Shown here: positions 1 to 7,451 of the stretch, piece by piece | Layout: each line of letters begins with the position of its first letter | Numbering within the stretch: position 1 is the stretch's first letter | Origin: Candidatus Dormiibacterota bacterium | Lineage (GTDB): Bacteria; Chloroflexota; Dormibacteria; Aeolococcales; Bog-877 | Assembly (NCBI GenBank): GCA_030038765.1 | Contig: JASHRA010000174.1 | Location: 1-27,639 of the forward strand | Direction: 5' to 3' | Length of the DNA: 27,639 nucleotides | Position numbers and translations under genes: made by a program | Notes under the pieces: model-generated | Told to the model about the DNA's origin: nothing | What the model saw: the letters and a program-made list of their open reading frames with translations, nothing else | Database searches by the model: none

Positions 1-546
1 TATCTGACAAGTCTCCAAACCCAAGTAGTCCGATAGCCGCATTCGTCCTGAGTGCCGCCGGCCAGCGCCCCGGTGTCGTTGGGCGGAACGCTTCGACCAC
101 CGTCTCACTTCGGCCTCGTCGATTGTGACCAGCGCTTGACGAAGGTGTCAACCCAACGCACGGTCTTGTCACATCGGGCTGACGAGGGCTCCCGAGGGCG
201 CCCGGCCGGGAGCTCCGCGCCGCCTCGGGTCCGCGCTGGCGTCGGCGGCACGGCAGGCCTGTCCAGGGTACCTCTGAGGCTCCCCGAGGGATCGACGCAG
301 GTGGAGATTCGGCCTGCTTTCGACTTTGGGTTCTGTCACGGAGGTGGCGCCCGGAGGGCCAGTTGGCGGGCCTCCGGCGCAGCCCCCAGCGGTGCCGCTC
401 TCCGCCCGGACGCGCCGCGGTCGTGGCCGAGGGCACGTCGCGCCGTGTAACGCCGCGGCGCTGGACCGCAGGTGCACAGGACACCGGGTCCGGGAGACCC
501 CAGTGGGCCGTGGGCGGGCACCCTGAGGAGCGCCCCGGCCGGTACG
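1..546. other. Gene-free stretch at left edge
   Basis: No reading frame here looks like a protein I recognise: the open frames on both strands overlap each other, are rich in Arg, Pro, Gly and Ala, and show no conserved motif. It lies downstream of the aldolase operon, so it may hold that operon's 3' untranslated region, but I see no convincing terminator. A short inverted repeat TTGAC/GTCAA occurs near 135-150. It could be the remains of a decayed gene. Confidence 0.5.
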
Positions 547-1191
547 CTAGGCCGGTACAGCCGCCGCCCCACGGGCGCGGCGGCAGAGCTCCGCCAGGGT
601 CTCCCAATCGTGCCCACGGACCAGCTCGGGGCGGAAGAGATCGTTCGTGAGACCCACCACCTGCGCGCCCGCCGAGAGGTAGGCGCCCACGTCATCGATC
701 CTCACACCGCCGCTCACCCAGAGGGGCACGTCGGGCATCGGACCCCTCACGGCACGGATGTACCCAGGGCCTCCGATGGGGTCCGCCGGGAAGACCTTGA
801 CCAGCCCGGCGCCGAGGGCCGAGGCGGCCGCAATCTCGGTGGGGGTCATGGCGCCCATCACGAGCAGGACACCGGCCTCGGTCGTCACGGGCGCGATCTC
901 GGGCACCAGGTAGGGCGTCACCAGATACTGAGCGCCGGCCTCGACCGCGAGCTCGGCCAGGTGGCGATCCGTGACGGTGCCGGCCCCGAAGGCGCAGGCG
1001 CTGCCGAACTCGTCGCGGAGCCTGCGGATGGAGCGGAAGGCGTCCGGCGTCCCGCTAGTGATCTCCACAGACCCTATGCCGGCTCCAGCCGCCGTCCTGG
1101 CCGCCTCCAGGGCCTCGGCTCCATCACTCCAGCGGATCACTCCCGCCACACCGTTGGGGAAGAGGGCGCTCACCTGGGTTCCGTCGGTCAT
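547..1191 (-). CDS. eda: KHG/KDPG aldolase family protein
   Basis: A 214-residue class I aldolase of the Eda family (typical length about 205-215). Family members cleave 2-keto-3-deoxy-6-phosphogluconate to pyruvate and glyceraldehyde 3-phosphate and/or 4-hydroxy-2-oxoglutarate to pyruvate and glyoxylate. Visible motifs are VEIT with the catalytic Glu, GAGTV, and LVKVFPA with the Schiff-base Lys. The frame opens 18 nt earlier at a GTG (1209) that overlaps the upstream stop, but I chose the ATG at 1191 because AGAGGAG lies 6 nt before it. It is the last gene of an operon with proline dehydrogenase, P5C dehydrogenase and a proline-racemase-superfamily enzyme. That setting favours 4-hydroxy-2-oxoglutarate from hydroxyproline as substrate over KDPG; this is inference, since the two activities often coexist in the family. 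No other Entner-Doudoroff gene is in the window. Confidence 0.85.
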   Translation of the reverse strand: MTDGTQVSALFPNGVAGVIRWSDGAEALEAARTAAGAGIGSVEITSGTPDAFRSIRRLRDEFGSACAFGAGTVTDRHLAELAVEAGAQYLVTPYLVPEIAPVTTEAGVLLVMGAMTPTEIAAASALGAGLVKVFPADPIGGPGYIRAVRGPMPDVPLWVSGGVRIDDVGAYLSAGAQVVGLTNDLFRPELVRGHDWETLAELCRRARGAAAVPA

Positions 1192-1205
1192 CCAACACTC
1201 CTCTG

Positions 1206-2306
1206 TCACGAACTCTCGCCGTCGCCGGGGCCGGACCTCCTTGCAACGCCGGCCCCCCAGATGTCACCCACCGTGAACCCCGCCGGGAAGGGATCCTCCG
1301 GATCTAGCACGTAGCGCGCGTGCCCGGTCACGTAGGCACGCCCGCTGATGGTAGGGACCACGGCCGGCCGGCCGTTCCACTCGGTCTCGCGGACCAGCCT
1401 GCCGGTGAAGATCGTGCCCAGGATGCCCTGGTGACGGAAGTCCTGCCCCAGCCCCAGCTCGCCCCGGGCGAAGAGCGTCGCCATCAGCGCGGAGGTGCCG
1501 GTGCCACAGGGGGAACGGTCGAGCGCACCCGTCCACGTGTCCGGCACGTCCCAATCGAGCTCGCCCGTGGAGACGACGACGGTGTTGCACCGGTCGCAGC
1601 TGTCGTCTGGCGCGGGTCCGGACAAGAGGCAGATGGTGGGCCCCACCAGGGCCGGGTGCTCGGGATGCTGCTGGGGCGCCTGCTCGCGCGTGGCCACCTT
1701 GATCATCTCGCCGACCCGGGCCAGCTCCCGGGCCCTACCGGGCACCAGCTCCAGCCCCAGGGCGGCCGCGTCGGCGATGGCGTAGATCATGCCGCCCCAG
1801 GCGACGTCGACCCGGACCGAGCCAAGCGTGGGCACGTCGATGTCGAGGTCGAGAGCCATGGCGAAACAGGGGACGTTCTCGAAGGTGATCCGCCTGGCGT
1901 GGCCACCGCGCACCTCCGCCGTGATCGCCACCAGGCCGGCCGGGGACTCCAGGACGAACTCGCTGACAGGCTCCCGGACCGGAACCATGCCCATCTCGAC
2001 GAGCGCCGTGGCGACGCAGATGGTGTTGGTGCCTGACATGGGCGGGTACTCCACCTGCTCCAGGATGAGGAAGCCCGCGTCGGCGCGCGGATCGACGGGC
2101 GGCACCAGGATGTTGCAATTGGCCGCGGGGTATCCTCGCGGCTCCCGCAGCATGCGAAGCCGGAGCTCGTCGAAGTGGCTGCGGAAGTATTCGACACGCG
2201 CCGCCGGCGTCTCACCCCGCAGCGATGGGACCCCGGACAGGATCACGCGCCCCGGTTCCCCGGCGGCATGCAAGTCCATGGCGAGGACGTCGCGACAGCT
2301 GGCCAT
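1206..2306 (-). CDS. Proline racemase superfamily enzyme (hydroxyproline epimerase/dehydratase type)
   Basis: A 366-residue member of the proline racemase superfamily (proline racemase, 4-hydroxyproline 2-epimerase, trans-3-hydroxy-L-proline dehydratase). The two catalytic positions are visible. The first motif reads MSGTNTI, so Ser91 stands where racemases carry Cys; the second reads DRSPCGTGT with Cys267. Racemases and most 4-hydroxyproline epimerases use a Cys/Cys pair, while Ser/Cys or Thr/Cys pairs are characteristic of trans-3-hydroxyproline dehydratases, some of which may also epimerise. I therefore favour dehydratase or dual activity over plain proline racemase. It starts 7 bp after the P5C dehydrogenase stop with only a weak ribosome site, suggesting translational coupling, and the aldolase follows directly. 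The product of 3-hydroxyproline dehydration needs a pyrroline-2-carboxylate reductase, which I do not see here. Confidence 0.85.
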   Translation of the reverse strand: MASCRDVLAMDLHAAGEPGRVILSGVPSLRGETPAARVEYFRSHFDELRLRMLREPRGYPAANCNILVPPVDPRADAGFLILEQVEYPPMSGTNTICVATALVEMGMVPVREPVSEFVLESPAGLVAITAEVRGGHARRITFENVPCFAMALDLDIDVPTLGSVRVDVAWGGMIYAIADAAALGLELVPGRARELARVGEMIKVATREQAPQQHPEHPALVGPTICLLSGPAPDDSCDRCNTVVVSTGELDWDVPDTWTGALDRSPCGTGTSALMATLFARGELGLGQDFRHQGILGTIFTGRLVRETEWNGRPAVVPTISGRAYVTGHARYVLDPEDPFPAGFTVGDIWGAGVARRSGPGDGESS

Positions 2307-2313
2307 GCCGGTC

Positions 2314-3864
2314 TCAGATCCGCTCGGCGATGCTCTGCCCCTGCACGAAGAAGAGGAGGTAATCGGGCCCGCCCGCCTTGGTGTCGGTGCCGCTCATGTT
2401 GAAGCCCCCGAAGGGGTGGACGCCCATATAGGCGCCGGTGGAGCGACGGTTGATGTAGAGGTTGCCCACGTGCATCAGCTCGCGCGCCCGGGACATGCGC
2501 TGCGGGTCCCGGCTGATGAAGGACCCGGTGAGCCCGTAGTCGGTGCCGTTGGCGATGGCGATGCCGTTCTCGAAGTCGGTCGCGCGGATCACGGACAGCA
2601 CCGGCCCGAAGATCTCCTCCTGGGCGATGCGCGCATCGGGCGCGACGTCGCCGAAGACGGTGGGCTGGATGAATCGGCCCTCACCCTGACCGCGCTCGCC
2701 GCCGGCGAGCAGGCGTCCCTCTCGCTTCCCGACCTCGATGTAGTCCAGGATCTTCTCCTCGGCGGCCCCGTCGATGACCGGGCCCAGGGTCACATCGGGA
2801 TCGACCGGGTCCCCCACCCGGATCTTCGACACGCGCTCCAGCACTCGCCCCACCACCTCGTCGTACACCGGCGCCACCAGCACGGCGCGGGAGCCGGCGG
2901 AGCACTTCTGGCCCTGGAAGCCGAAGGCGGATGCGGTGATGGCGTCGGCGGCCAGGTCGAGGTCAGCGGTCTCGTCGACCACGACCGCGTTCTTGCCGCC
3001 CATCTCGAGCTGGATCCGCTTCAGCCAGCGCTGCCCGGGATGCACCCGGGAGCCACGCTCGTAGATCCTGACGCCCACCTCCCGGGACCCGGTGAAGGCG
3101 ATGAAGCGGGTGCGCGGATCGTCCACCAGCGCCTCTCCGACCACCTCGCCGCGGCCGGTGAGGAGGTTGATCACGCCGGCCGGCAGGCCCGCCTCGGCGA
3201 AGATCTCGACCAGCCAGGCGGCCGTGGTGCTGGACGTCTCCGCCGGCTTCAGAACCACGCAGTTGCCCGCCACCACGGCGCCCGCGGTCATGCCGGTGGC
3301 CAGCGAGAGCGGGAAGTTCCAGGGGGATATCACGACGCCGACGCCGAGGGGCAGATAGCGGAACTGGGTCAGCTCGCCCGGCCACTTGGCCAGCCGGTCC
3401 CGGTCCTGGAGCTCCAGCGCCTGGCGCGCGTACCACTCCATGAGATCGACCGTCTCGGCCACCTCGCCCTCGGCCTCGGCCCAGGGCTTGCCGACCTCGT
3501 AGACCATCAGCGCCGCCAGCTCCGTGCGCCGCCTGCGCACCGCCTGGGCGGTGCGCACCAGCGTGGCCGCGCGCTCCTCGACGGGCGTGGCCGCCCAGGC
3601 GGGGAAGGCTCGCCATCCGGCCTCCAGCGCCGCCCTTGCCTGGTCCGGCGTGGCCGACGCGTGGTGACCCACGACCTCGGCCGGGTGGGCTGGATTGTCC
3701 GAGTCGAACCAGGCCTCCGTCTCTAGCGTCTCACCCCCGATGACGAGCGGATAGGTCCGGCCCAGCTGGCCTCGGAAGCGTTCCAGCGCGGCCGCGAAGC
3801 CGGCGCGGTTGCCCGGCTCTGAGAAGTCGATCTCCGGCTCGTTGCGGAATGGCGGTAGGGGCAT
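2314..3864 (-). CDS. pruA: L-glutamate gamma-semialdehyde (P5C) dehydrogenase
   Basis: A 516-residue aldehyde dehydrogenase of the P5CDH/RocA type, which oxidises glutamate-gamma-semialdehyde (the open form of pyrroline-5-carboxylate) to glutamate with NAD+. ALDH landmarks are in order: SPWNFP with Asn183, cofactor-site Lys206 in VLKPAE, FTGS near 257-260, general-base Glu287 in LEMGGKN, nucleophile Cys321 in GQKCSAGSR, and EEIFGPV. Length matches stand-alone P5CDH. The ATG at 3864 has GAGGA 6 nt upstream. It follows proline dehydrogenase by 39 bp, giving the full two-step proline-to-glutamate route as separate enzymes rather than a fused PutA. The same pair also oxidises 4-hydroxyproline to 4-hydroxyglutamate in known pathways, which would feed the aldolase at the end of this operon after transamination. 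Confidence 0.93.
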   Translation of the reverse strand: MPLPPFRNEPEIDFSEPGNRAGFAAALERFRGQLGRTYPLVIGGETLETEAWFDSDNPAHPAEVVGHHASATPDQARAALEAGWRAFPAWAATPVEERAATLVRTAQAVRRRRTELAALMVYEVGKPWAEAEGEVAETVDLMEWYARQALELQDRDRLAKWPGELTQFRYLPLGVGVVISPWNFPLSLATGMTAGAVVAGNCVVLKPAETSSTTAAWLVEIFAEAGLPAGVINLLTGRGEVVGEALVDDPRTRFIAFTGSREVGVRIYERGSRVHPGQRWLKRIQLEMGGKNAVVVDETADLDLAADAITASAFGFQGQKCSAGSRAVLVAPVYDEVVGRVLERVSKIRVGDPVDPDVTLGPVIDGAAEEKILDYIEVGKREGRLLAGGERGQGEGRFIQPTVFGDVAPDARIAQEEIFGPVLSVIRATDFENGIAIANGTDYGLTGSFISRDPQRMSRARELMHVGNLYINRRSTGAYMGVHPFGGFNMSGTDTKAGGPDYLLFFVQGQSIAERI

Positions 3865-3903
3865 CGATGGTCCTCGCTCTGAATCCGGGCGGCCCGTCGT
3901 CGG

Positions 3904-4833
3904 CTAGCGCCGCAGCAGGTTGCGGGCCAGGAAGACGACGTTGGCCGGCCTCTCGGCCAGCCGGCGCATGAAGAAGGGATACCAGTGGGTGCCGTAGGAG
4001 GTGGCCACCATCACCGTGTATCCGCGGTGGAGCAGCTCGCGCTGGTACTGGGGCCTCACTCCGTAGAGCATCTGGAACTCGAAGCGGTCGCGCGGGATGG
4101 CATGGTCGGTGGTGAAGGCGACGGCGTGCTCGATCATGCGCGGATCATGGGTGGCGATGGCCGTGTAGCCCGGGCCCAGGAGGGAGCGCTCCATCAGCAG
4201 CTCGTAGTTGCGGTCCACCTCCGCCTTGGCGGCATACGCCACCTCCCGCGGCTCCAGGTAGGCGCCCTTGACCAGTCGCAGGTTGGGAGCAAGTGGCAGC
4301 AGGTCCTCCAAGTCGTAGCGGCTGCGTCGAAGGCTCGACTGAAGCACCGCTCCGACGTTGTCGTAGCCCTGCCCGCGGAGGCGGCGGTAGGTCCAGAGCG
4401 TCGCCTCCACGTGGGTCGAGTCCTCCATGTCGATCCGCATCGTGAGCCCCAGGTCACGGGCGAGGCTGAGCAGGCGCCCCATGTTGGAGACGGCCAGCTC
4501 GCGGTCCAGGTCCAGTCCGACCAGGGTCAGCTTGATGGCGGCGTTGGCGTTGAGGTGATCGTCGTGGAGCCGGCGCAGGAGGGCCTCGTAGGAGGCCACG
4601 GCGCGGGCCGCGTCCTCCTCGGTGGTGACCGCCTCCCCCAGCTCGGTGGCGTTGCACTTGAAGCCCTCGCCGTTCAGCTGGCGCACCACCGCCATGCCCT
4701 CGTCGAGGCTCTGACCAGAGACGAAGCGGGCCGCGCCCAGCCTCATCCCATAGCGGGCCATGAAGGACTCGATGCGCCGGTTCTGAGCCGCTTGAAGGAT
4801 GGCGGTCCGCGCCACCTTGTTGATCGAGGGCAC
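3904..4833 (-). CDS. putA: Proline dehydrogenase
   Basis: A flavin-dependent proline dehydrogenase of the short monofunctional type, about 309 residues, the first enzyme of proline catabolism (proline to pyrroline-5-carboxylate). The sequence shows the beta/alpha-barrel motifs MRIDMED, LVKGAYLEP, ATHDP, FEFQMLYGV, and the C-terminal YGTHWYPFFMRRLAERPAN, whose arginines and tyrosine form the substrate site in the family. The frame can start at GTG 4845, but GGAG then touches the start codon; GTG 4833 has GGAGGT about 10 nt upstream and was chosen. It is the first gene of a minus-strand operon and is divergent from the aldo/keto reductase at 5035. The symbol putA is used loosely; the enzyme is not fused to the dehydrogenase. 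Confidence 0.92.
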   Translation of the reverse strand: MPSINKVARTAILQAAQNRRIESFMARYGMRLGAARFVSGQSLDEGMAVVRQLNGEGFKCNATELGEAVTTEEDAARAVASYEALLRRLHDDHLNANAAIKLTLVGLDLDRELAVSNMGRLLSLARDLGLTMRIDMEDSTHVEATLWTYRRLRGQGYDNVGAVLQSSLRRSRYDLEDLLPLAPNLRLVKGAYLEPREVAYAAKAEVDRNYELLMERSLLGPGYTAIATHDPRMIEHAVAFTTDHAIPRDRFEFQMLYGVRPQYQRELLHRGYTVMVATSYGTHWYPFFMRRLAERPANVVFLARNLLRR

Positions 4834-5021
4834 CGTCAGAGCCACCTCCGAAGCGGTGACCCCGGGCTCAGCCGGCCGCCCCGTCCCGTGACCCCGGGAC
4901 CGCGCGGCGGTCGCCCCGGCACGCCCTCCACCATCAGCGAACCCGCCCCGCTCGCACCCATCCGACCACCTACCTCATGTTAGCCAGCCCCGGGCCAGCC
5001 ACCCCGGCCAGCTCGCGCCGG

Positions 5022-5027
5022 TAGATT
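5022..5027 (+). promoter_or_regulatory. -10-like box of a possibly leaderless transcript
   Basis: TAGATT lies exactly 7 nt before the GTG at 5035. This matches the TAnnnT -10 element whose transcription start falls on the start codon, as known for leaderless mRNAs in actinobacteria. There is no good -35 box and no clear Shine-Dalgarno site for the reductase. Inferred from spacing and motif only. Confidence 0.4.
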
Positions 5028-5034
5028 GGGGGCG

Positions 5035-6045
5035 GTGGTTCCGCATCCCTTCCCGCAGCGCCAGCTCGGCAGCGCCGGGCTCACAGTCTCGGCCCTGGGC
5101 CTCGGCTGCATGGGCATGTCCCAGGCCTACGGGCCCGCCGACGAGCAGGAGTCCCTGGCAACGCTGGAGCGGGCCCTAGAGCTCGGGGTCAACTTCCTCG
5201 ACACCGCCGACGCCTACGGCCAGGGGCACAACGAGCGGCTCATCGGAGCTGCCATCCGGGGCCGACGCGACCGCTTCGTGCTGGCCACCAAGTTCGGGAT
5301 CCGACGCGACGGGACCATGGCCCAGGGCATCTGCGGGCGCCCCGACTACGTCCGCTCGAGTTGCGCCGCCTCACTGGCGAGGCTGGGGACGGACCACATC
5401 GATCTCTACTACCAGCACCGGGTCGACCCCGAGGTGCCGATCGAAGAGACCGTCGGGGCCATGGCGGAGCTGGTCGCCGAGGGCAAAGTGCGCTTCCTCG
5501 GGCTGTCCGAGGCGAGCTCGGACTCGCTCCGACGCGCCCAGTCGGTCCATCCCATCAGCGCCCTCCAGAGCGAATGGTCCCTCTGGACCCGGGACCTGGA
5601 GGACGAGTTGCTGGCCACGGCCCGCGAGCTGAAGGTGGGCCTGGTCCCCTACAGCCCCCTGGGGCGGGGCTTTCTGGCCGGGACCATCGAAGGTGGGACG
5701 AGCTTCGCCCCCCAGGACTTCCGGCACGACAGCCCGCGCTTCCAGCCCGAGAACCTGGGCCGGAACGTGGACGCGCTCCAGGCCGTGCTGGCGATGGCCC
5801 GGGCCAAGGAGGTGACGCCGGCGCAGCTTGCGCTCGCCTGGCTCCTCGCCCAGGGAGACGACGTCGTCCCCATCCCCGGCACCAAGCGCCGCCCACGCCT
5901 GGAGGAGAACGCCGGGGCCGCCGCCGTCAGCCTCTCCGGCGCGGAGCTGGAGGAGCTGGACCGGCTCAGCCGGAGCGGGACCTTCGTCGGCGGCCGCTAT
6001 CCCGATCCCGACTACCGTTACGGGTCGAGCCCCAGCCGGGCCTGA
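5035..6045 (+). CDS. Aldo/keto reductase
   Basis: A 336-residue NADPH-dependent aldo/keto reductase of the soluble bacterial YajO/IolS-like kind. The N-terminus reads LGLGCMGMS, followed by LDTADAYG (catalytic Asp56 and Tyr61), VLATKFG (Lys86) and YYQHRVD (His128), so the Asp-Tyr-Lys-His tetrad is complete; PYSPLGRGFL and VPIPGTKR are the usual later signatures. Substrate cannot be read from sequence. The frame extends to TTG 5026, but I prefer GTG 5035 because of the -10-like TAGATT 7 nt before it. The MFS gene follows after 86 bp on the same strand. A close paralogue lies at 9454-10434 in the opposite direction, sharing nearly the whole YYQHRVDP...VPIEETVGAMAELV segment. Confidence 0.9.
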   Translation: MVPHPFPQRQLGSAGLTVSALGLGCMGMSQAYGPADEQESLATLERALELGVNFLDTADAYGQGHNERLIGAAIRGRRDRFVLATKFGIRRDGTMAQGICGRPDYVRSSCAASLARLGTDHIDLYYQHRVDPEVPIEETVGAMAELVAEGKVRFLGLSEASSDSLRRAQSVHPISALQSEWSLWTRDLEDELLATARELKVGLVPYSPLGRGFLAGTIEGGTSFAPQDFRHDSPRFQPENLGRNVDALQAVLAMARAKEVTPAQLALAWLLAQGDDVVPIPGTKRRPRLEENAGAAAVSLSGAELEELDRLSRSGTFVGGRYPDPDYRYGSSPSRA

Positions 6046-6131
6046 CGCGGAGGCTCTCTCCCCGGGTCAGGCCCCGGTGCCGCTCCGAGGCGACGGTTGA
6101 CAAGCGGCCCAGAGTTGTCGAGGCTGCGCTC

Positions 6132-7430
6132 GTGACCGTCTCCACCGCGACGGGGAGCCGCGTCGTGGTGCGCTTCTCCGCCCCCCGACTGATCGCCCTC
6201 TCCGCCTACTGGCTGGCGATCAACTACCTGTGGCAGGGCATGGGGGCCCTGATCCTGCCCCGCCTGCTGCTGAGCCTGGTGCCGGAGGCGCACCGAGGCC
6301 TGGCCCTGGGAGCCCTCTCGACCGCCGGGGCGGTGGTGGCCATCCTGGTCCAGCCCGCCGCCGGCGCGCTCTCGGACCGGTGCCGGGTCCGCTGGGGCCG
6401 GCGCAAGCCATTCATGCTGGTAGGCACTCTCGGGGACCTGGTCTGTCTGCTGGGCCTGGCCCTGGCCGGTAGCTACGCCGCGCTGGTGATCCCCTACTGC
6501 GCCCTCCAGATCTGCTCCAACACCGCCGAGGGCGCCTACCAGGGCCTGCTGCCGGACCAGGTCCCGGAGCACGAGCACGGCCGCGCCGCCGGCTACTACG
6601 GCATCGCCGTCTTCGTCGGCACGGCCCTGGGCTTCCTCCTCACCGGCCATCTGATCGCGGTCGGCCACATCCGCCTGGCCCTGGTGGTGGTCAGCCTGGT
6701 GCTGCTCCTGTCCCTCGGCGCCACCCTCGTCTTCGTCCCCGACGCGCCCGCTCAGGAGCCGCTGCCGCGCCTGCGCCAGGCCTGGCTCGGAGTCTTCAGC
6801 TTCCGTCCCCGCGAGAACCCGGACTTCAGCTGGCTGCTGGCCTCCCGGCTCCTCGCCCTCATGGGCATCACCGGGCTGACCGACTTCGCACTCCTCTATA
6901 TAAAGGCGACCTTCTTCCCCGGCAGCGGGAGCGCCATCGCCAACCGAGCCTCGGGGGCGACCTCCACCCTGCTGGCGGTCGTCGTGCTGCTGGCCATCGT
7001 GGTCACGCTGCCGGCGGCCCGGCTCTCCCAGCGCGTGGGGCGCCGGACCATCGTCCGGGCCGCCTGCTGGGTGGGAGCGCTGGGGACCCTGCTCCTCATC
7101 TTCGCCAACTCACTGGCCATGGTCTACGGCGTCGGGGTGCTGATCGGGAGCGCCTTCGGGATGCTGCTCTCGGTCGACTGGGCCTTCGTCGTCGACCTGG
7201 TCCCGCCCCAGTCGTCGGGACGCTACATGGGCATCTCCAACCTCGCCACCGCCGGGTCGGGGATCCTGGCCACGGCCATCGCCGGGCCACTCCTCGACTT
7301 CGGCAACGGGCTCCACCACAATGCCGGTTTCCCCATGATCTTCGTCTTCTTCGCCCTGGCCCTGGTCCTCGGGGGCTGGCTGGTGTGGCGGGTGCGGACG
7401 CCTGAGGAGGTGGCGGCGGCCCGGGGGTGA
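6132..7430 (+). CDS. MFS transporter, SLC45/sucrose-transporter-like
   Basis: A 432-residue major facilitator superfamily permease with about 12 hydrophobic segments. The loop after the second segment reads SDRCRVRWGRRKPF, close to the loop signature of the sugar:proton symporters of the GPH/SUT/SLC45 type, so a sugar or glycoside substrate is a reasonable guess; the cargo is not shown by sequence. The open frame runs far upstream (from 5361) only because it is open out of frame inside the reductase. The chosen GTG at 6132 has GAGG 8 nt upstream and leaves a short N-terminus before the first membrane segment; GTG 6165 or 6168 are alternatives. Probably co-transcribed with the reductase. A weak hairpin (AGGAC/GTCCT, 7430-7453) overlaps the stop codon. 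Confidence 0.85.
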   Translation: MTVSTATGSRVVVRFSAPRLIALSAYWLAINYLWQGMGALILPRLLLSLVPEAHRGLALGALSTAGAVVAILVQPAAGALSDRCRVRWGRRKPFMLVGTLGDLVCLLGLALAGSYAALVIPYCALQICSNTAEGAYQGLLPDQVPEHEHGRAAGYYGIAVFVGTALGFLLTGHLIAVGHIRLALVVVSLVLLLSLGATLVFVPDAPAQEPLPRLRQAWLGVFSFRPRENPDFSWLLASRLLALMGITGLTDFALLYIKATFFPGSGSAIANRASGATSTLLAVVVLLAIVVTLPAARLSQRVGRRTIVRAACWVGALGTLLLIFANSLAMVYGVGVLIGSAFGMLLSVDWAFVVDLVPPQSSGRYMGISNLATAGSGILATAIAGPLLDFGNGLHHNAGFPMIFVFFALALVLGGWLVWRVRTPEEVAAARG

Positions 7431-7451
7431 GGACTGCCTCTCGGGGCCGTC

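Noticed and set aside
52..526. Several overlapping open frames near the left edge
   Set aside because: Low-complexity composition, mutually overlapping on both strands, no ribosome site or known motif.
560..584. GCCGCCGC/GCGGCGGC hairpin at the 3' end of the aldolase gene
   Set aside because: It lies wholly within codons for an Ala/Arg-rich C-terminus, where GC-rich codon use produces such arms; not convincing as a terminator.
1191..1209. GTG 1209 as start of the aldolase (GTGA overlap with the upstream stop)
   Set aside because: Coupling is attractive, but ATG 1191 has a strong ribosome site at ideal spacing and matches the family N-terminus better.
1789..3726. 645-codon open frame on the plus strand
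   Set aside because: It is antisense to the P5C dehydrogenase and racemase-like genes, which have all their family motifs; high GC keeps the opposite frame open.
6097..6102. TTGACA, a perfect -35 hexamer before the MFS gene
   Set aside because: No -10-like hexamer occurs 15-19 bp downstream, so on its own it is probably chance.
5361..6131. Upstream 257-codon extension of the MFS transporter frame
   Set aside because: It runs out of frame through the aldo/keto reductase and is Arg/Pro/Gly-rich with no motif; the membrane protein begins near 6132.
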